Source: Palsa-1400 sp036501625 (GTDB taxonomy: Bacteria; Verrucomicrobiota; Verrucomicrobiia; Limisphaerales; Palsa-1400). Taken from it: a stretch of DNA of 64,000 bases. Where the stretch lies: contig DASXZY010000063.1 in the NCBI GenBank assembly GCA_036501625.1, positions 1-64,000 on the forward strand, written 5' to 3'. The position numbers and the translations under genes were made by a program. The notes under the pieces were generated by a model, which did no database searches, was not told where the DNA came from, and worked only from the letters and a program-made list of their open reading frames with translations. Below are positions 55,141 through 63,909 of this stretch, piece by piece. Numbering within the stretch: position 1 is the stretch's first letter; each line of letters starts with the position of its first letter.

Positions 55141-56094
55141 TCAGGCGCGCGGGTGGGCTTTCTGGTAGGTTTGCTTCAACCGCTCCGTGGTAATGTGCGT
55201 GTAAACTTGCGTGGTGGAAAGATGCGCGTGGCCCAGCAATTCCTGGACGCCGCGCAAATCGGCGCCCGCATCCAAAATGTGCGTGGCGAAGCTATGGCGG
55301 AGTTTGTGCGGGGTCAGATTCGGGTCCAGGCCGGCCGCGCGCAAATATCGCTTTAATCGCAATTGCACCGTGCGCGGAGTAAGCGCCCGGAGATTTTTCG
55401 CGCCCGCCCAAAAAACAGGCTGATCGGCGGACGGCGATTGGCCGGCATTCTTCCAATAGGCGGCGATGGCATCCATGGCGGGTTCGCCCATGGGAACCAT
55501 GCGCTCTTTCTTGCCTTTGCCGCGCACGCGCGCCATTTGCTCGGGGAAATCCAAGTCGCCCGCGCGAAGCTGGCACAACTCGCTTACGCGCAGGCCGCAG
55601 GAATACGTGATTTCCAAAATCGCCGCATCCCTAAAATAAATGGCGGCGTCAAATCTCTTTCTCTTGGAAGCGGCCGTCATCTCCTCGGCGGGGGCGCGCG
55701 CGAGCGCCTCGAATTGTTTGTAGGTCAAGAAGATTGGATTGCGCTTTTCCAATTTCGGCAGCGCGAGATTCCTGGCGGGCGAGGAATCCACCACGCCTTC
55801 CCGGATGAGAAACCGGTAGAGCGAGCGCAACGCGGCGAATCGAAGCTTGATGCCCGCGCGGCTCAATTTGCCCCGCCCCAGGAAACGCAGAAAGTAACGG
55901 AAATCATCCCGCCGCAACGCCGCCCAATCCGGCGCCGCCCCCCGCTCTTTTTTCACCCAGGCGCCAAACTGCGCCAGCGCCTGCCGGTAATTGCGCTCCG
56001 TGTAAACCGAACCGCCCCGCGCGGCCAGGCTCTGCAAAAACTTGATTCCCCACGGGCCAATGACAGCCTCCAGTTTTTCTTCGCGTTCGGACAT
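55141..56094 (-). CDS. Tyrosine recombinase of the XerC/XerD family
   Basis: The ATG at 56094 gives 317 residues, the usual Xer size. The N-terminal SAM-like DNA-binding domain covers about 15-105. The catalytic set is complete: R169 (CGLRVSEL), K near 194 (GKGKKERMV), H263 and R266 (HKLRHSFATH), H289 and Y298 (LLGHAHLSTTQVYTH). It most likely resolves chromosome dimers at dif. No integrase-like context, att sites or phage genes are nearby, so it looks chromosomal rather than mobile. The stop is eight bases from the convergent mannonate-dehydratase-like gene. Confidence 0.92.
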   Translation of the reverse strand: MSEREEKLEAVIGPWGIKFLQSLAARGGSVYTERNYRQALAQFGAWVKKERGAAPDWAALRRDDFRYFLRFLGRGKLSRAGIKLRFAALRSLYRFLIREGVVDSSPARNLALPKLEKRNPIFLTYKQFEALARAPAEEMTAASKRKRFDAAIYFRDAAILEITYSCGLRVSELCQLRAGDLDFPEQMARVRGKGKKERMVPMGEPAMDAIAAYWKNAGQSPSADQPVFWAGAKNLRALTPRTVQLRLKRYLRAAGLDPNLTPHKLRHSFATHILDAGADLRGVQELLGHAHLSTTQVYTHITTERLKQTYQKAHPRA

Positions 56095-56182
56095 CCCTTG
56101 TGTTGCACAATGCGCCTGGAGGCGGAACGCGTCAAAATCAATTTGCCTTGAGCTTTGGGCATTTTCTTCGTATGTTCCGCTT

Positions 56183-56899
56183 ATGGTAACTTCAAATCCA
56201 TTGCTCAAACGCGCGGAGAGTTTCAGCGGCACATCGCAGGCCGTCATGAATCTCGAAGGAACAGTCAATAAAACAGGCATCCTCTTGCTGATTTGCGGAG
56301 CCACCGCCACCTGCGCGTGGTACACTCCTGCGCTTCAAGGGCCGATCCTTTTCGCGCCGCTGCTGGGGGCCCTGATATTCTCTTTGATCGGCATTTTCAA
56401 GCCGGCCACGTCGCCATACGTGGCGCCGTGCTACGCGGCCCTGGAAGGCTTGGTGCTGGGCGCCATCTCGCAAATGCTCAACGCCCGCTACCAGGGCATC
56501 GTGGCCAGCGCCGTGTTGCTAACCTTCTCCGTCCTGGCGCTCTTTCTCTTTCTTTACGCGACCCGCATTGTCCGCGTCACCAACGGCATGAGAGTCGCCA
56601 TCATCGCGGCGACGGGGGCGATTTTGCTTGTTTACCTGGTTGATATCGTCCTGCATTTGTTCGGCATCTCGGTTCCTTTTCTTAACAGCAACGGCGGGCT
56701 GGGCATTGCCATCAGCCTCGTAATTTGCGGCGTGGCGGCCTTCAATTTCTTTTTGGATTTCGATGCCATCGAACGCTACATCCGATCAGGCTCGCCCAAG
56801 TACATGGAATGGTACGCGGGCATGGCTCTGATGATCACGCTGGTCTGGCTCTATTTGGAAATCCTGCGCCTGTTGAGCAAGCTCCAGAGCCGGCGATAA
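56183..56899 (+). CDS. Bax inhibitor-1/YccA-like membrane protein
   Basis: A 238-residue protein with about seven membrane helices. The start, MVTSNPLLKRAESFSG, then TGILLLICGATATCAWY, is typical of the bacterial YccA/BI-1 subgroup, as is the C-terminal AFNFFLDFDAIERYIRSGSPKYMEWYAGMALMITLVWLYLEILRLL with conserved Asp and Glu residues of the pH-sensing pore. Homologues are calcium-leak or stress-modulating proteins. ATG 56183 is divergent from the Xer gene across 88 bases. Confidence 0.9.
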   Translation: MVTSNPLLKRAESFSGTSQAVMNLEGTVNKTGILLLICGATATCAWYTPALQGPILFAPLLGALIFSLIGIFKPATSPYVAPCYAALEGLVLGAISQMLNARYQGIVASAVLLTFSVLALFLFLYATRIVRVTNGMRVAIIAATGAILLVYLVDIVLHLFGISVPFLNSNGGLGIAISLVICGVAAFNFFLDFDAIERYIRSGSPKYMEWYAGMALMITLVWLYLEILRLLSKLQSRR

Positions 56900-56926
56900 A
56901 ACGGTTCCGTCCCGCCGCCGGTTCGC

Positions 56927-58180
56927 ATGAAGTCCTTTCGCATTGAAGCGGCGGCCATTCAAAATTGGAGTTGCCACGGCTGCACCGCCTGCTGCCGCGG
57001 GATGATGATGATCGAACTGTCCGACGAGGAGGCGCGGCGCATCCAGGGACAAAATTGGACCGAGGCGGAAGGGGTCGATCCGGCCGCCATGCTGGTGGAA
57101 CATCGGGGGCGCTTTCGGCTGGGGCATCAAAGCGATGGGGCGTGCGTTTTTCTTGACTCCGCTGGGCGATGCCGGATTCACTCCCGTTTTGGCGAAGCGG
57201 CCAAGCCGCGCGCCTGCCGGCTGTTCCCGCTGGCGCTGCATCCGGCGGGAACGAAACTCGCGGTGGGCGTTCGATTCAGCTGCCCCACTGCCGCAGCCAA
57301 TCTCGGCCCGCCGCTGTCACAACAACTCCCCGCCCTGCGCGAATTGGCGGAGCTGATCGTGCCGGATAACTTCGCGGAATACCCGGCGCCGCCGGTCCTT
57401 CGCGAAGCGCGGCTGGACTGGCCGGACTTCATGCGGTTCATCGCGTGGCTGGACAAATCCATGGCCGCGAACAAGCAGCCCGTCTCGCTCAAATTGCGGC
57501 GGACTCTGCATTGGCTGGGAGCGGTCGAAAAGGCGGGGTTCGACCAAATCGCCGGGCGCGAGGCCGATGAAATCCTGGGCGCCCTCGTGCAAAACGCCGC
57601 GGCCGAATGCCCCTCCGCCCCCGTGCCGGCGGAGACTCCAACTTCCCTCGAACGCCTGCTCTTTCGGACATTAGTATTTACTTATGCGCGCCGGGACACG
57701 ATGCAAGATTTGTCCGCGGGCGGAAGCCATCGCGGGCGGATGTTGTGGTCGATGCTCAAATGGGCCAGAGGCAAGGGCCGCGTGCCCGGCCTGATTCCCG
57801 GCCTGAAACCGGTGGAATTCGCGTCCCTCGAAAAATCCCGCGGGCCGCTTTCGCCAGAAGCCGAGGCGGCGCTAACGCGGTTTTTCCGCGTGAAAATTCA
57901 GAGCCTGCATTTTTGCGGGCGCGCGTTTTATGGAATGCCTTTGATCGAAGGCTTCCAAAATCTGGCGCTGCTATTTCCAGTCTTGATCTGGCTGGCGCGA
58001 TGGCACGCGGCCGCCGAGGACCGCGCGAGCCTCTCGGAAAAGGACATCGAGCACGCGATGAGCCTGGCGGACCATCATCACGGTTACTCGCCGATTCTCG
58101 GGGGCGCATGGCCGCGCCGGCGCGCGCGTCTTTTGGCGCAGCGGAATGGAATCGCCCGGCTGTGCGAAGCGTGCGGCTGA
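56927..58180 (+). CDS. YkgJ-family cysteine-cluster protein (extended)
   Basis: A 417-residue protein whose N-terminal 110 residues carry the YkgJ zinc/iron-chelating pattern: C16-X2-C19-X2-C22-C23 (SCHGCTACCRG), then CVFLDSAGRCRIHSRFGEAAKPRACRLFPL with further cysteines. The other 300 residues are helical with GFDQIAGREADEILGALV and HFCGRAFYGMPLIEGFQNLALLF and match nothing I can name. The family binds metal; the function is unknown. The extension is about three times the core domain. Confidence 0.85.
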   Translation: MKSFRIEAAAIQNWSCHGCTACCRGMMMIELSDEEARRIQGQNWTEAEGVDPAAMLVEHRGRFRLGHQSDGACVFLDSAGRCRIHSRFGEAAKPRACRLFPLALHPAGTKLAVGVRFSCPTAAANLGPPLSQQLPALRELAELIVPDNFAEYPAPPVLREARLDWPDFMRFIAWLDKSMAANKQPVSLKLRRTLHWLGAVEKAGFDQIAGREADEILGALVQNAAAECPSAPVPAETPTSLERLLFRTLVFTYARRDTMQDLSAGGSHRGRMLWSMLKWARGKGRVPGLIPGLKPVEFASLEKSRGPLSPEAEAALTRFFRVKIQSLHFCGRAFYGMPLIEGFQNLALLFPVLIWLARWHAAAEDRASLSEKDIEHAMSLADHHHGYSPILGGAWPRRRARLLAQRNGIARLCEACG

Positions 58181-58185
58181 AACGC

Positions 58186-59241
58186 TTATTGACACGGGCA
58201 GGGAATATCGGCGTAGTTCTCCTCATCCAAAGAACGGAGGAACGCGGCCAGCGGCGCGATGGCGGCGGCGTCCAGCGAAATGCCGCTTAATCGCGGGCCG
58301 GCATTGCGGATGGTTCCGGCGCGGGCCTGGGCCGATTCGGTCAAATAGAAGTTTAGCGCGTCTTCGATAGTGTTCATTTGCCCTGTATGCAGATAAGGCT
58401 CGGAACTGACCAAGTCCCGCACGCCGGCGTTTTGAACAACGCGATGAGACGGGGCGGCGCCAATGCGGGCGCGATCGTGCCGAGGGAGAGCGCGAAAAAT
58501 TGCTGGCTGGCATTCGCGTTTCCCGCGTTGGTGAAACTGAAACGGCCCCTGGGCGTCGTCGTCGCGCCTGCGCGCCGCCAACCGCAGCGAACAAGCAGGC
58601 GCCGATGCACACGAACACGGGGCGTCCTCGTTGAATTGCTTAATCAGGAAGTTGGACGTCCAAGTGTTGTTCCCCGGATTATAGACCGCCATTTGCCCGC
58701 AGCTGTTAACTCCGTCGGGCATCACCAGGACGCTGCCCGTGCTCAACAAGATGCCGGCGCTGTCAACGAAACCCTCGGTATTGGAACCGTCTTTTCGCAC
58801 CGAGTTGGTTTTATTGATGATGCCCGCTGGAATGGGAACAACCGTCCAGGCGTTGGCGATGGGGTCGTAAATCTCCGCGTTGGTCGTGCCGGTGCCGTAC
58901 TCGGCGCCCGCGACAAAAACCCGGCCGTCTTGCAGCACCTCGCTTGCGAAGTAGAGGCGGGAATAGTGCATTGGGGCCAGGGTGGTCCATTGCCCATTCG
59001 TATAACCGCCTGTTGAGTCGGGCGTTAACTTATACCAGTTCTTGCTTTTCGCGCCGCTGCCGCCGCCCTCGGCCATCACGGTGCCATCGCTCAGCAACAG
59101 CATGGTGCCGGTGGTTTCCGGAGGCTGCTGGGACAAGGTTGCCCAGCCAGCGGGGGCCGCGCCTGCCGCCAGGGGCAGTCCGCAAGAAACCGCGAGCAAA
59201 ATCCCCGCCCATATCCGAAAAGTTAAGCCAATCTTGCGCAT
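58186..59241 (-). pseudogene. Chimeric, frameshifted remnant: kelch-type protein joined to a di-haem peroxidase C-terminus
   Basis: One frame stays open from ATG 59241, but its content changes. Residues 1-35 are a signal peptide, and up to about residue 207 there are kelch-like blades (GTMLLLSDGTVMAEGGG, EVLQDGRVFVAGAEYG, GILLSTGSVLVMPDG). From about 58625 to 58425 the translation is nonsense (RRRDDDAQGPFQFHQRG), while another minus frame reads GRFSFTNAGNANASQQFFALSLGT and LIALFKTPA. After 58420 the first frame resumes with SEPYLHTGQMNTIEDALNFYL, a cytochrome-c-peroxidase C-terminus. One missing base near 58421 would restore TPALRDLV. The kelch and peroxidase parts are probably fragments of two genes. 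Confidence 0.75.
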
Positions 59242-59306
59242 ACGTCTCGGCGCCCATGGCGCCACTCTATTAAGAAGAAACGCGGATGGATGATTACAGA
59301 TTATTT

Positions 59307-61175
59307 TTAGTCATTGGCCCCGATGAATTCCCGATGAAGCCGCGCGTAAACGCCGCCGTCCCTCAGCAAACTTTGGTGCGTCCCCCGCTCCACAATGCGC
59401 CCCCGGTCCAGCACCAAAACCAGGTCCGACTTCCGAATGGTGCTCAACCGGTGCGCCACCACGAAAGACGTGCGTCCGCGCAGCAATATCTCCAAGGCCC
59501 TTTGCAGGCGGGTTTCGGTGACGGTGTCGATGGCGCTGGTGGCCTCGTCCAGCAGCACGATGCGCGGATCGGCCAGCATGGCCCGGGCGAAACAGACCAA
59601 CTGCCGCTGGCCCAGCGAAAGCGCCGCGCTTTGCTGGCCGACCTGATGATGCAACCCGCCCGACAGGGCCTCAATCATGTCCAGGCAATCGAGCTTTTCA
59701 AGCGTCCGGCGCGCCTCTTCCTCCGTGGCTTCCGGGCGGGCGAAGCGGATGTTGTCCAGCACCGAGCCAGAGAAGAGGAAATTGTTTTGCTGGACGCTGC
59801 CCATCTGGCCGTGAAGAGAATCGCCGGTGACGCCCAGCAAATCATGTGAGTCAATAATAATTTTTCCGCGCGCTGGCAGGTAAAGTTTTTGCAGGAGGGC
59901 GGCGACGGTCGTTTTGCCGCTGCCGGTATGGCCCACCAAGGCGACGATCTGGCCGGGTTCGGCTGTGAAAGAAATATCCGTCAACACAGGCCGGCCGGGC
60001 TGGTACTCGAAATGGACAGATTGGAACTCCACCCGGCCGCGCACGGGCGGCAATGGGACGGCGGCGGGCGAGTCCTGCCAATCCGGAGGCTGGTCGAGCA
60101 GGCGATAGAGGCGCTCCCCGCCGGCCATGGCCGTGAGGGCTTGATTGTAACGGTCGCCCAGGACTTGCACCGGCTCGAAAAACAGATTGGCCAGGAAGAA
60201 AAACATGACCAGGTCGCCCACTTCCATGTGCGCCCAGCCGTGCCATTGGAGCGCGCCGTATCCGCCCAGCAGCGCCATCACGCCGAGGAACAACTGGCTT
60301 TTCATTTGCAGCAGCGGCACAAACACGGCCGAGGCGCGCGCCACGCCAAGGTTGTTGCTGCCATGCACGGCCACCAATTTGCGAAAGAAACCGGCGTTGG
60401 TCTCATGCCGGACGAATGCTTGCGTGACCCGGATGCCGCCGACCGATTCCGCGAGCGTCGAGGCCAGCCGGCTCCAGGATTGCTGGAGCCTGCGCAGGCG
60501 CGCGGCCATGACGCGCCGGTATTGCTCGTTGATGACCCAGATAATCGGCGCCAGCAAAAGCATAATGGCGAAAAGCTTCCAGTTATACCACGCCATCAGC
60601 GCCGCTGACACGGCCATCTGCATTCCCTGCACCGCGAAGACAAACGCCACGTCCTGCACGCCGACCCGGATGCTGTCAATATCAGAGGTCAGCCGGCTGA
60701 TGATGCGGCCGAATTTGGTTTGATTGAAAAAGGACATCGGCAGGGAGGCCAATTTCTGGAAAAGGTCCCGGCGCATGTCATGCACGACCGCTTCGCCCAA
60801 TTCCAAGGCGAACCGCTGCCGGAAATGGAGGGTGACAATCATAAAGATTGTCAGGGCCAAATAGCCCGCGGCGTGCCATTGGATGCCGCGCCAGTCCCGG
60901 CCGGCAATGGGGCCGTTGATGGTCTCGCCGATCATCCAGGCCATGGCGGGCAATTGCGCGCCGCGCAGGAATGTCAAGATGAAGAGCCAGTTGCGCCGCG
61001 CCCGGTAAGGCCCCGTATAAAGGAAAATGCGCCGCACGAGCGACCATTTCAATGGCGCCTGGCGGTCTTCCGCGTCGTCCTGCTCCTGGTAATAGGTTAT
61101 CGCCTCGCGTTCGTCATCAGAGATGGCGGGCGGGCTGGGCGGCGGCGCGGAGGGCGGTGAAACAGCCGCGCTCAT
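59307..61175 (-). CDS. ABC exporter subunit (fused permease and ATPase), catalytic Walker B
   Basis: A 622-residue half-transporter: a six-helix exporter membrane domain (about 50-350) and a nucleotide-binding domain with Walker A ALVGHTGSGKTTVAAL, signature LSLGQRQ (not LSGGQ) and Walker B IVLLDEATSAID with the catalytic Glu intact. The acidic Pro-rich N-terminus is cytoplasmic. Its start overlaps the stop of the partner subunit (ATGA), so the two are made together and probably form a heterodimeric multidrug/lipid-type exporter. The substrate is unknown. Confidence 0.93.
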   Translation of the reverse strand: MSAAVSPPSAPPPSPPAISDDEREAITYYQEQDDAEDRQAPLKWSLVRRIFLYTGPYRARRNWLFILTFLRGAQLPAMAWMIGETINGPIAGRDWRGIQWHAAGYLALTIFMIVTLHFRQRFALELGEAVVHDMRRDLFQKLASLPMSFFNQTKFGRIISRLTSDIDSIRVGVQDVAFVFAVQGMQMAVSAALMAWYNWKLFAIMLLLAPIIWVINEQYRRVMAARLRRLQQSWSRLASTLAESVGGIRVTQAFVRHETNAGFFRKLVAVHGSNNLGVARASAVFVPLLQMKSQLFLGVMALLGGYGALQWHGWAHMEVGDLVMFFFLANLFFEPVQVLGDRYNQALTAMAGGERLYRLLDQPPDWQDSPAAVPLPPVRGRVEFQSVHFEYQPGRPVLTDISFTAEPGQIVALVGHTGSGKTTVAALLQKLYLPARGKIIIDSHDLLGVTGDSLHGQMGSVQQNNFLFSGSVLDNIRFARPEATEEEARRTLEKLDCLDMIEALSGGLHHQVGQQSAALSLGQRQLVCFARAMLADPRIVLLDEATSAIDTVTETRLQRALEILLRGRTSFVVAHRLSTIRKSDLVLVLDRGRIVERGTHQSLLRDGGVYARLHREFIGAND

Positions 61176-63034
61176 GCGGCATCCCCATTGGCCTGGCCGA
61201 GGTCCATTAATTGCAACAGGGCCGTCTGATGATAAACGCCGGGGCGATGGGCCAATTCGTCATGCGTGCCGCTTTGCACCAGCCGCCCGTTGTCCATGAC
61301 CAGTATAATATCCGCCCGGCGCAACAAACTCAGCCGGCTGGAAACTACAAAAGTCGTGCGGCTGGCCATGGCCGCGCGCAAAGCCGTCGCGATTTCATGC
61401 TCGGTCTTGGAATCAACGGAGGCGGTGGGGTCGTCCAAAATCAGGATGGGCGGTTCGAGCAGCAATGCCCGCGCGAGGGCCAGCCGCTGCCGCTGCCCTC
61501 CGGAGAGGTCCACGCCGGATTCACCCAGGACCGTCGCATAGCCATGCGGCAGCGCCGTGATGAATTCGTGCGCGCAAGCCATCTTGGCGGCGGCCTCGAT
61601 GCGTTCCTGCGAGGCGTGCGGGTGGCCAAAAGCGATGTTGGAGCTGACGGTGTTGGAGAAGAGAAAGCTCTCCTGATACACGATGCCAATCTGCCGCCGG
61701 AAGGCGTCCAGGTCCAACTCGCGCAAATCGCGGCCGTCGGCCAGCACGCGGCCGAGTTGCGGGTCGTAAAAACGGGGAATCAAACTCAAGACTGTGCTTT
61801 TGCCTGAACCGGTCATTCCGAACAGCCCGACGACCTGCCCCGGGCGGGCCTCAAAGGAAATCTCGCGCAGCACCGGTTGCTCTGGCGCGTAGCCAAAACT
61901 GACTTGCTCAAAGGCAATGCGCCCGGTGAGCCTTTTGGGGATGATCGCGTGCGGCCGGCTTTCGACGCCCAGCGGCATGTCAAGCACTTCAAATACGCGG
62001 CGAGCCGCGGCCAGGCTTTGCTGGACGGAGTTGGCGATGGTGGAGATGTTGGCCACCTGCCCGTTGAATTGCTGCAACAGCCCGGCGAACACGACCAGGC
62101 CGGAACCAAGCTGGATTTGCCCCTGGAGAAACAGCCACCCGCCGAAGGCGAACAGAATGACCAGGCTGACTTGCGAGAGGAATTGGGTGACAGGCGTGAA
62201 GATGGAAAGGTCGTTGAAAATCATCCGTTGCTGCGAAGAAACTTTGTCGTTGGCCTCCGCGAAGCGGCGGATTTGCGGGCGCTCGGCCGCGAATCCTTTG
62301 ATGGTCTGCATGCCTTTGACGCTCTCGGTGAAAAGCTGCACGAGTTCGTCCGACAATTCACGATTGCGCAAGTAGCCCGGGCGAAGGCGCTTGGAATAAT
62401 AATTGGTCACCCACCACAGCGGAACAGCCACCCAGAGGCAGGCCAGCGTCAATCGCGGATGAATGTGCCACATGAAAAGGCCGTAGGCGCCAAGCGTCAG
62501 GATCATGTTCAATCCCTGCAACAACACGCCATCGACGAACAGGCGCGTGTTTTGGACGTCGCCGGTGACGCGGTTGAAAATGGAACTTGAGCCATGCACG
62601 TCAAAAAAATGGAAACTCAGGCGTTGCAGGCGGGCGTAGAGCTTGTCGCGCAAGTCGGGCACGATTTCCGCCTGGGTCAGCCGCGCGGTGGCCAGGTTGT
62701 AATAGTAAGTGAGAATGGCGCGCAATACGGCCTGTGCCACGATGGCCCCTGCCAGCGCCGTCACGACCGCCAAGGCGCTCCAGGAGGTTGGCGGAGTCCA
62801 GCCGAAAGGGAAATTTGGCGCGCGTTGCGAAGGGTCGAGTGCGTGCCGGATGACATCGATGACCACCCCCAGCAATTGCAAGCCGAGCAACCCCAGCAGC
62901 AAAAGCACGAGCGACAGCAAAACGCTCAATATGAAATCGGCCCGATACTTCCAGGCCAGGGCAATAAGGCGCCGAACGAGTTCCCCGGTGGGGTACTCGC
63001 GGCTGGAGGCGATGTTAAGTGTTGGAGCCGGCAT
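61172..63034 (-). CDS. ABC exporter subunit (fused permease and ATPase), degenerate Walker B
   Basis: A 620-residue partner subunit from ATG 63034 (MPAPTLNIASSREYPTG); a TTG at 63064 is possible. Membrane helices are at about 40-330. The ATPase has Walker A GLFGMTGSGKSTVLSL, signature LSGGQRQRL and Walker B LILDDPTASVD, in which the catalytic Glu is Asp. Heterodimeric exporters usually have one canonical and one degenerate ATP site. Here this Asp would meet the LSLGQ signature of the partner in the degenerate site. Confidence 0.93.
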   Translation of the reverse strand: MPAPTLNIASSREYPTGELVRRLIALAWKYRADFILSVLLSLVLLLLGLLGLQLLGVVIDVIRHALDPSQRAPNFPFGWTPPTSWSALAVVTALAGAIVAQAVLRAILTYYYNLATARLTQAEIVPDLRDKLYARLQRLSFHFFDVHGSSSIFNRVTGDVQNTRLFVDGVLLQGLNMILTLGAYGLFMWHIHPRLTLACLWVAVPLWWVTNYYSKRLRPGYLRNRELSDELVQLFTESVKGMQTIKGFAAERPQIRRFAEANDKVSSQQRMIFNDLSIFTPVTQFLSQVSLVILFAFGGWLFLQGQIQLGSGLVVFAGLLQQFNGQVANISTIANSVQQSLAAARRVFEVLDMPLGVESRPHAIIPKRLTGRIAFEQVSFGYAPEQPVLREISFEARPGQVVGLFGMTGSGKSTVLSLIPRFYDPQLGRVLADGRDLRELDLDAFRRQIGIVYQESFLFSNTVSSNIAFGHPHASQERIEAAAKMACAHEFITALPHGYATVLGESGVDLSGGQRQRLALARALLLEPPILILDDPTASVDSKTEHEIATALRAAMASRTTFVVSSRLSLLRRADIILVMDNGRLVQSGTHDELAHRPGVYHQTALLQLMDLGQANGDAA

Positions 63035-63178
63035 GAGCACAGCGGCCAAAGAAACCGCCCGCAATCAAAATCACGGCGCTTGGCGGAAAGTCAAAGGGAA
63101 AAATAACCACAGCAATTTGGCGGGCGCCGGGCCGCGGACACGCCGGGGCGGGCGGCGATTTCATCAGAAATGCCATGT
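63035..63178. other. Non-coding leader region upstream of the ABC exporter
   Basis: The GC-rich stretch between the exporter start and the first repeat module shows no gene, clear promoter or strong hairpin that I can support. Confidence 0.4.
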
Positions 63179-63361
63179 TTTGGCTTGTTCGACCTTGTTT
63201 TCGCGTGTTTTGGCTCGAACGCACAAGCCACCCTCATTTTCGGCTTCGGGAGAGAGGAGCGCCGCGACTCCCTGATATAAGCGGGGCTTGCGGCGCCCGC
63301 CCGTCCCGATGCAAGCTCCGAAAAGCGCCTTGTTCCGCCTTGTTTTTCCTTGAATTGCCTC
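63179..63361 (-). repeat. Inverted double copy of the two-module intergenic repeat
   Basis: Two 38-base first modules lie on the minus strand (63216-63179 and 63361-63324) and align without gaps to those at 59-96 and 239-276. Between them are two GC-rich segments, 63247-63272 (GGAGCGCCGCGACTCCC) and 63283-63308 (reverse complement reading CGGGACGGGCGGGCGCCGC). These pair with each other as an imperfect 26-base hairpin around a ten-base loop. Together they show that the element is dispersed and occurs in both orientations. Confidence 0.72.
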
Positions 63362-63552
63362 GATTTTAGTTTGTTTCATTAAATTCCTCTGAAAAATCCC
63401 GCCAAAATGCCCAAAGAACACGCGCCGAAGCGCGACATGGCCAACACAATACCATATTTTGATGGTAATGCAATATGAATTCGAAATGGACTGAGCCGCC
63501 AAGAACCTTCGGCCATGGCACGCCGTTCGGCGAAATTTGTAAAAATAAACAC
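63362..63552. other. Gene-free stretch before rpmE
   Basis: No reading frame with codon bias is seen. The only structure is a weak inverted repeat, CATA-17 bases-TATG at about 63452-63478. The region is more AT-rich toward the rpmE promoter. Confidence 0.4.
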
Positions 63553-63580
63553 TTGTCAATTGGCCGTACGCTGTTATTTT
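63553..63580 (+). promoter_or_regulatory. Candidate promoter of rpmE
   Basis: TTGTCA (63553-63558), 16 bases, then TATTTT (63575-63580) precede the ATG at 63597. Transcription would start close to 63587, leaving a very short leader of about ten bases. The match is partial. Confidence 0.4.
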
Positions 63581-63596
63581 GTGCGGCCTTGTTGGT

Positions 63597-63842
63597 ATGA
63601 AAGACAAAATACATCCTAAATATATGGATGCGGAAATTCGTTGCGCCTGCGGCAATACATTTAAAACCCGCTCCACCAAACCGACCATCCTGGTTGGCAT
63701 CTGCAACGCCTGCCATCCGTTTTACACCGGCACGCAAAAGTTCGTCGATACCGCCGGGCGCGTGGATAAATTCCAGCAGCGCATGATTAAGACGCAAGCC
63801 GCCCAGGCTGACGCCGCCGCGCGCAAGAAAAAGAAGAAATAG
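63597..63842 (+). CDS. rpmE: 50S ribosomal protein L31
   Basis: An 81-residue protein with IHPKYMDAEIRCACGNTFKTRST and ILVGICNACHPFYTGTQKFVDTAGRVDKFQQR. The four zinc cysteines are C16, C18, C36 and C39, so this is the zinc-containing (C+) form rather than the cysteine-less YkgM type. A basic KKKKK tail ends the protein. It is followed by a strong terminator and prfA; the rpmE-prfA order is common in bacteria. Confidence 0.97.
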   Translation: MKDKIHPKYMDAEIRCACGNTFKTRSTKPTILVGICNACHPFYTGTQKFVDTAGRVDKFQQRMIKTQAAQADAAARKKKKK

Positions 63843-63856
63843 CCCGCTTTTCCGCC

Positions 63857-63902
63857 ACCCGCCCGCCGAAGCTGCCGCTTTGGCGGGCGGGTTGCTTTTT
63901 TG
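63857..63902 (+). terminator. Rho-independent terminator after rpmE
   Basis: ACCCGCCCGCC (63857-63867) and GGCGGGCGGGT (63882-63892) form a perfect 11-base-pair GC-rich stem with a 14-base loop, followed by TGCTTTTTT. It separates rpmE from prfA. Confidence 0.88.
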
Positions 63903-63909
63903 GCCAGCC

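Noticed and set aside
55141..56094. Tyrosine recombinase as a sign of a mobile element
   Set aside because: Size and residues match housekeeping Xer; no flanking direct repeats, tRNA integration site, or phage/plasmid genes are nearby.
58186..59241. Programmed frameshifting in the kelch/peroxidase frame
   Set aside because: There is no slippery sequence or downstream structure at the shift near 58421; gene decay or an assembly error is simpler.
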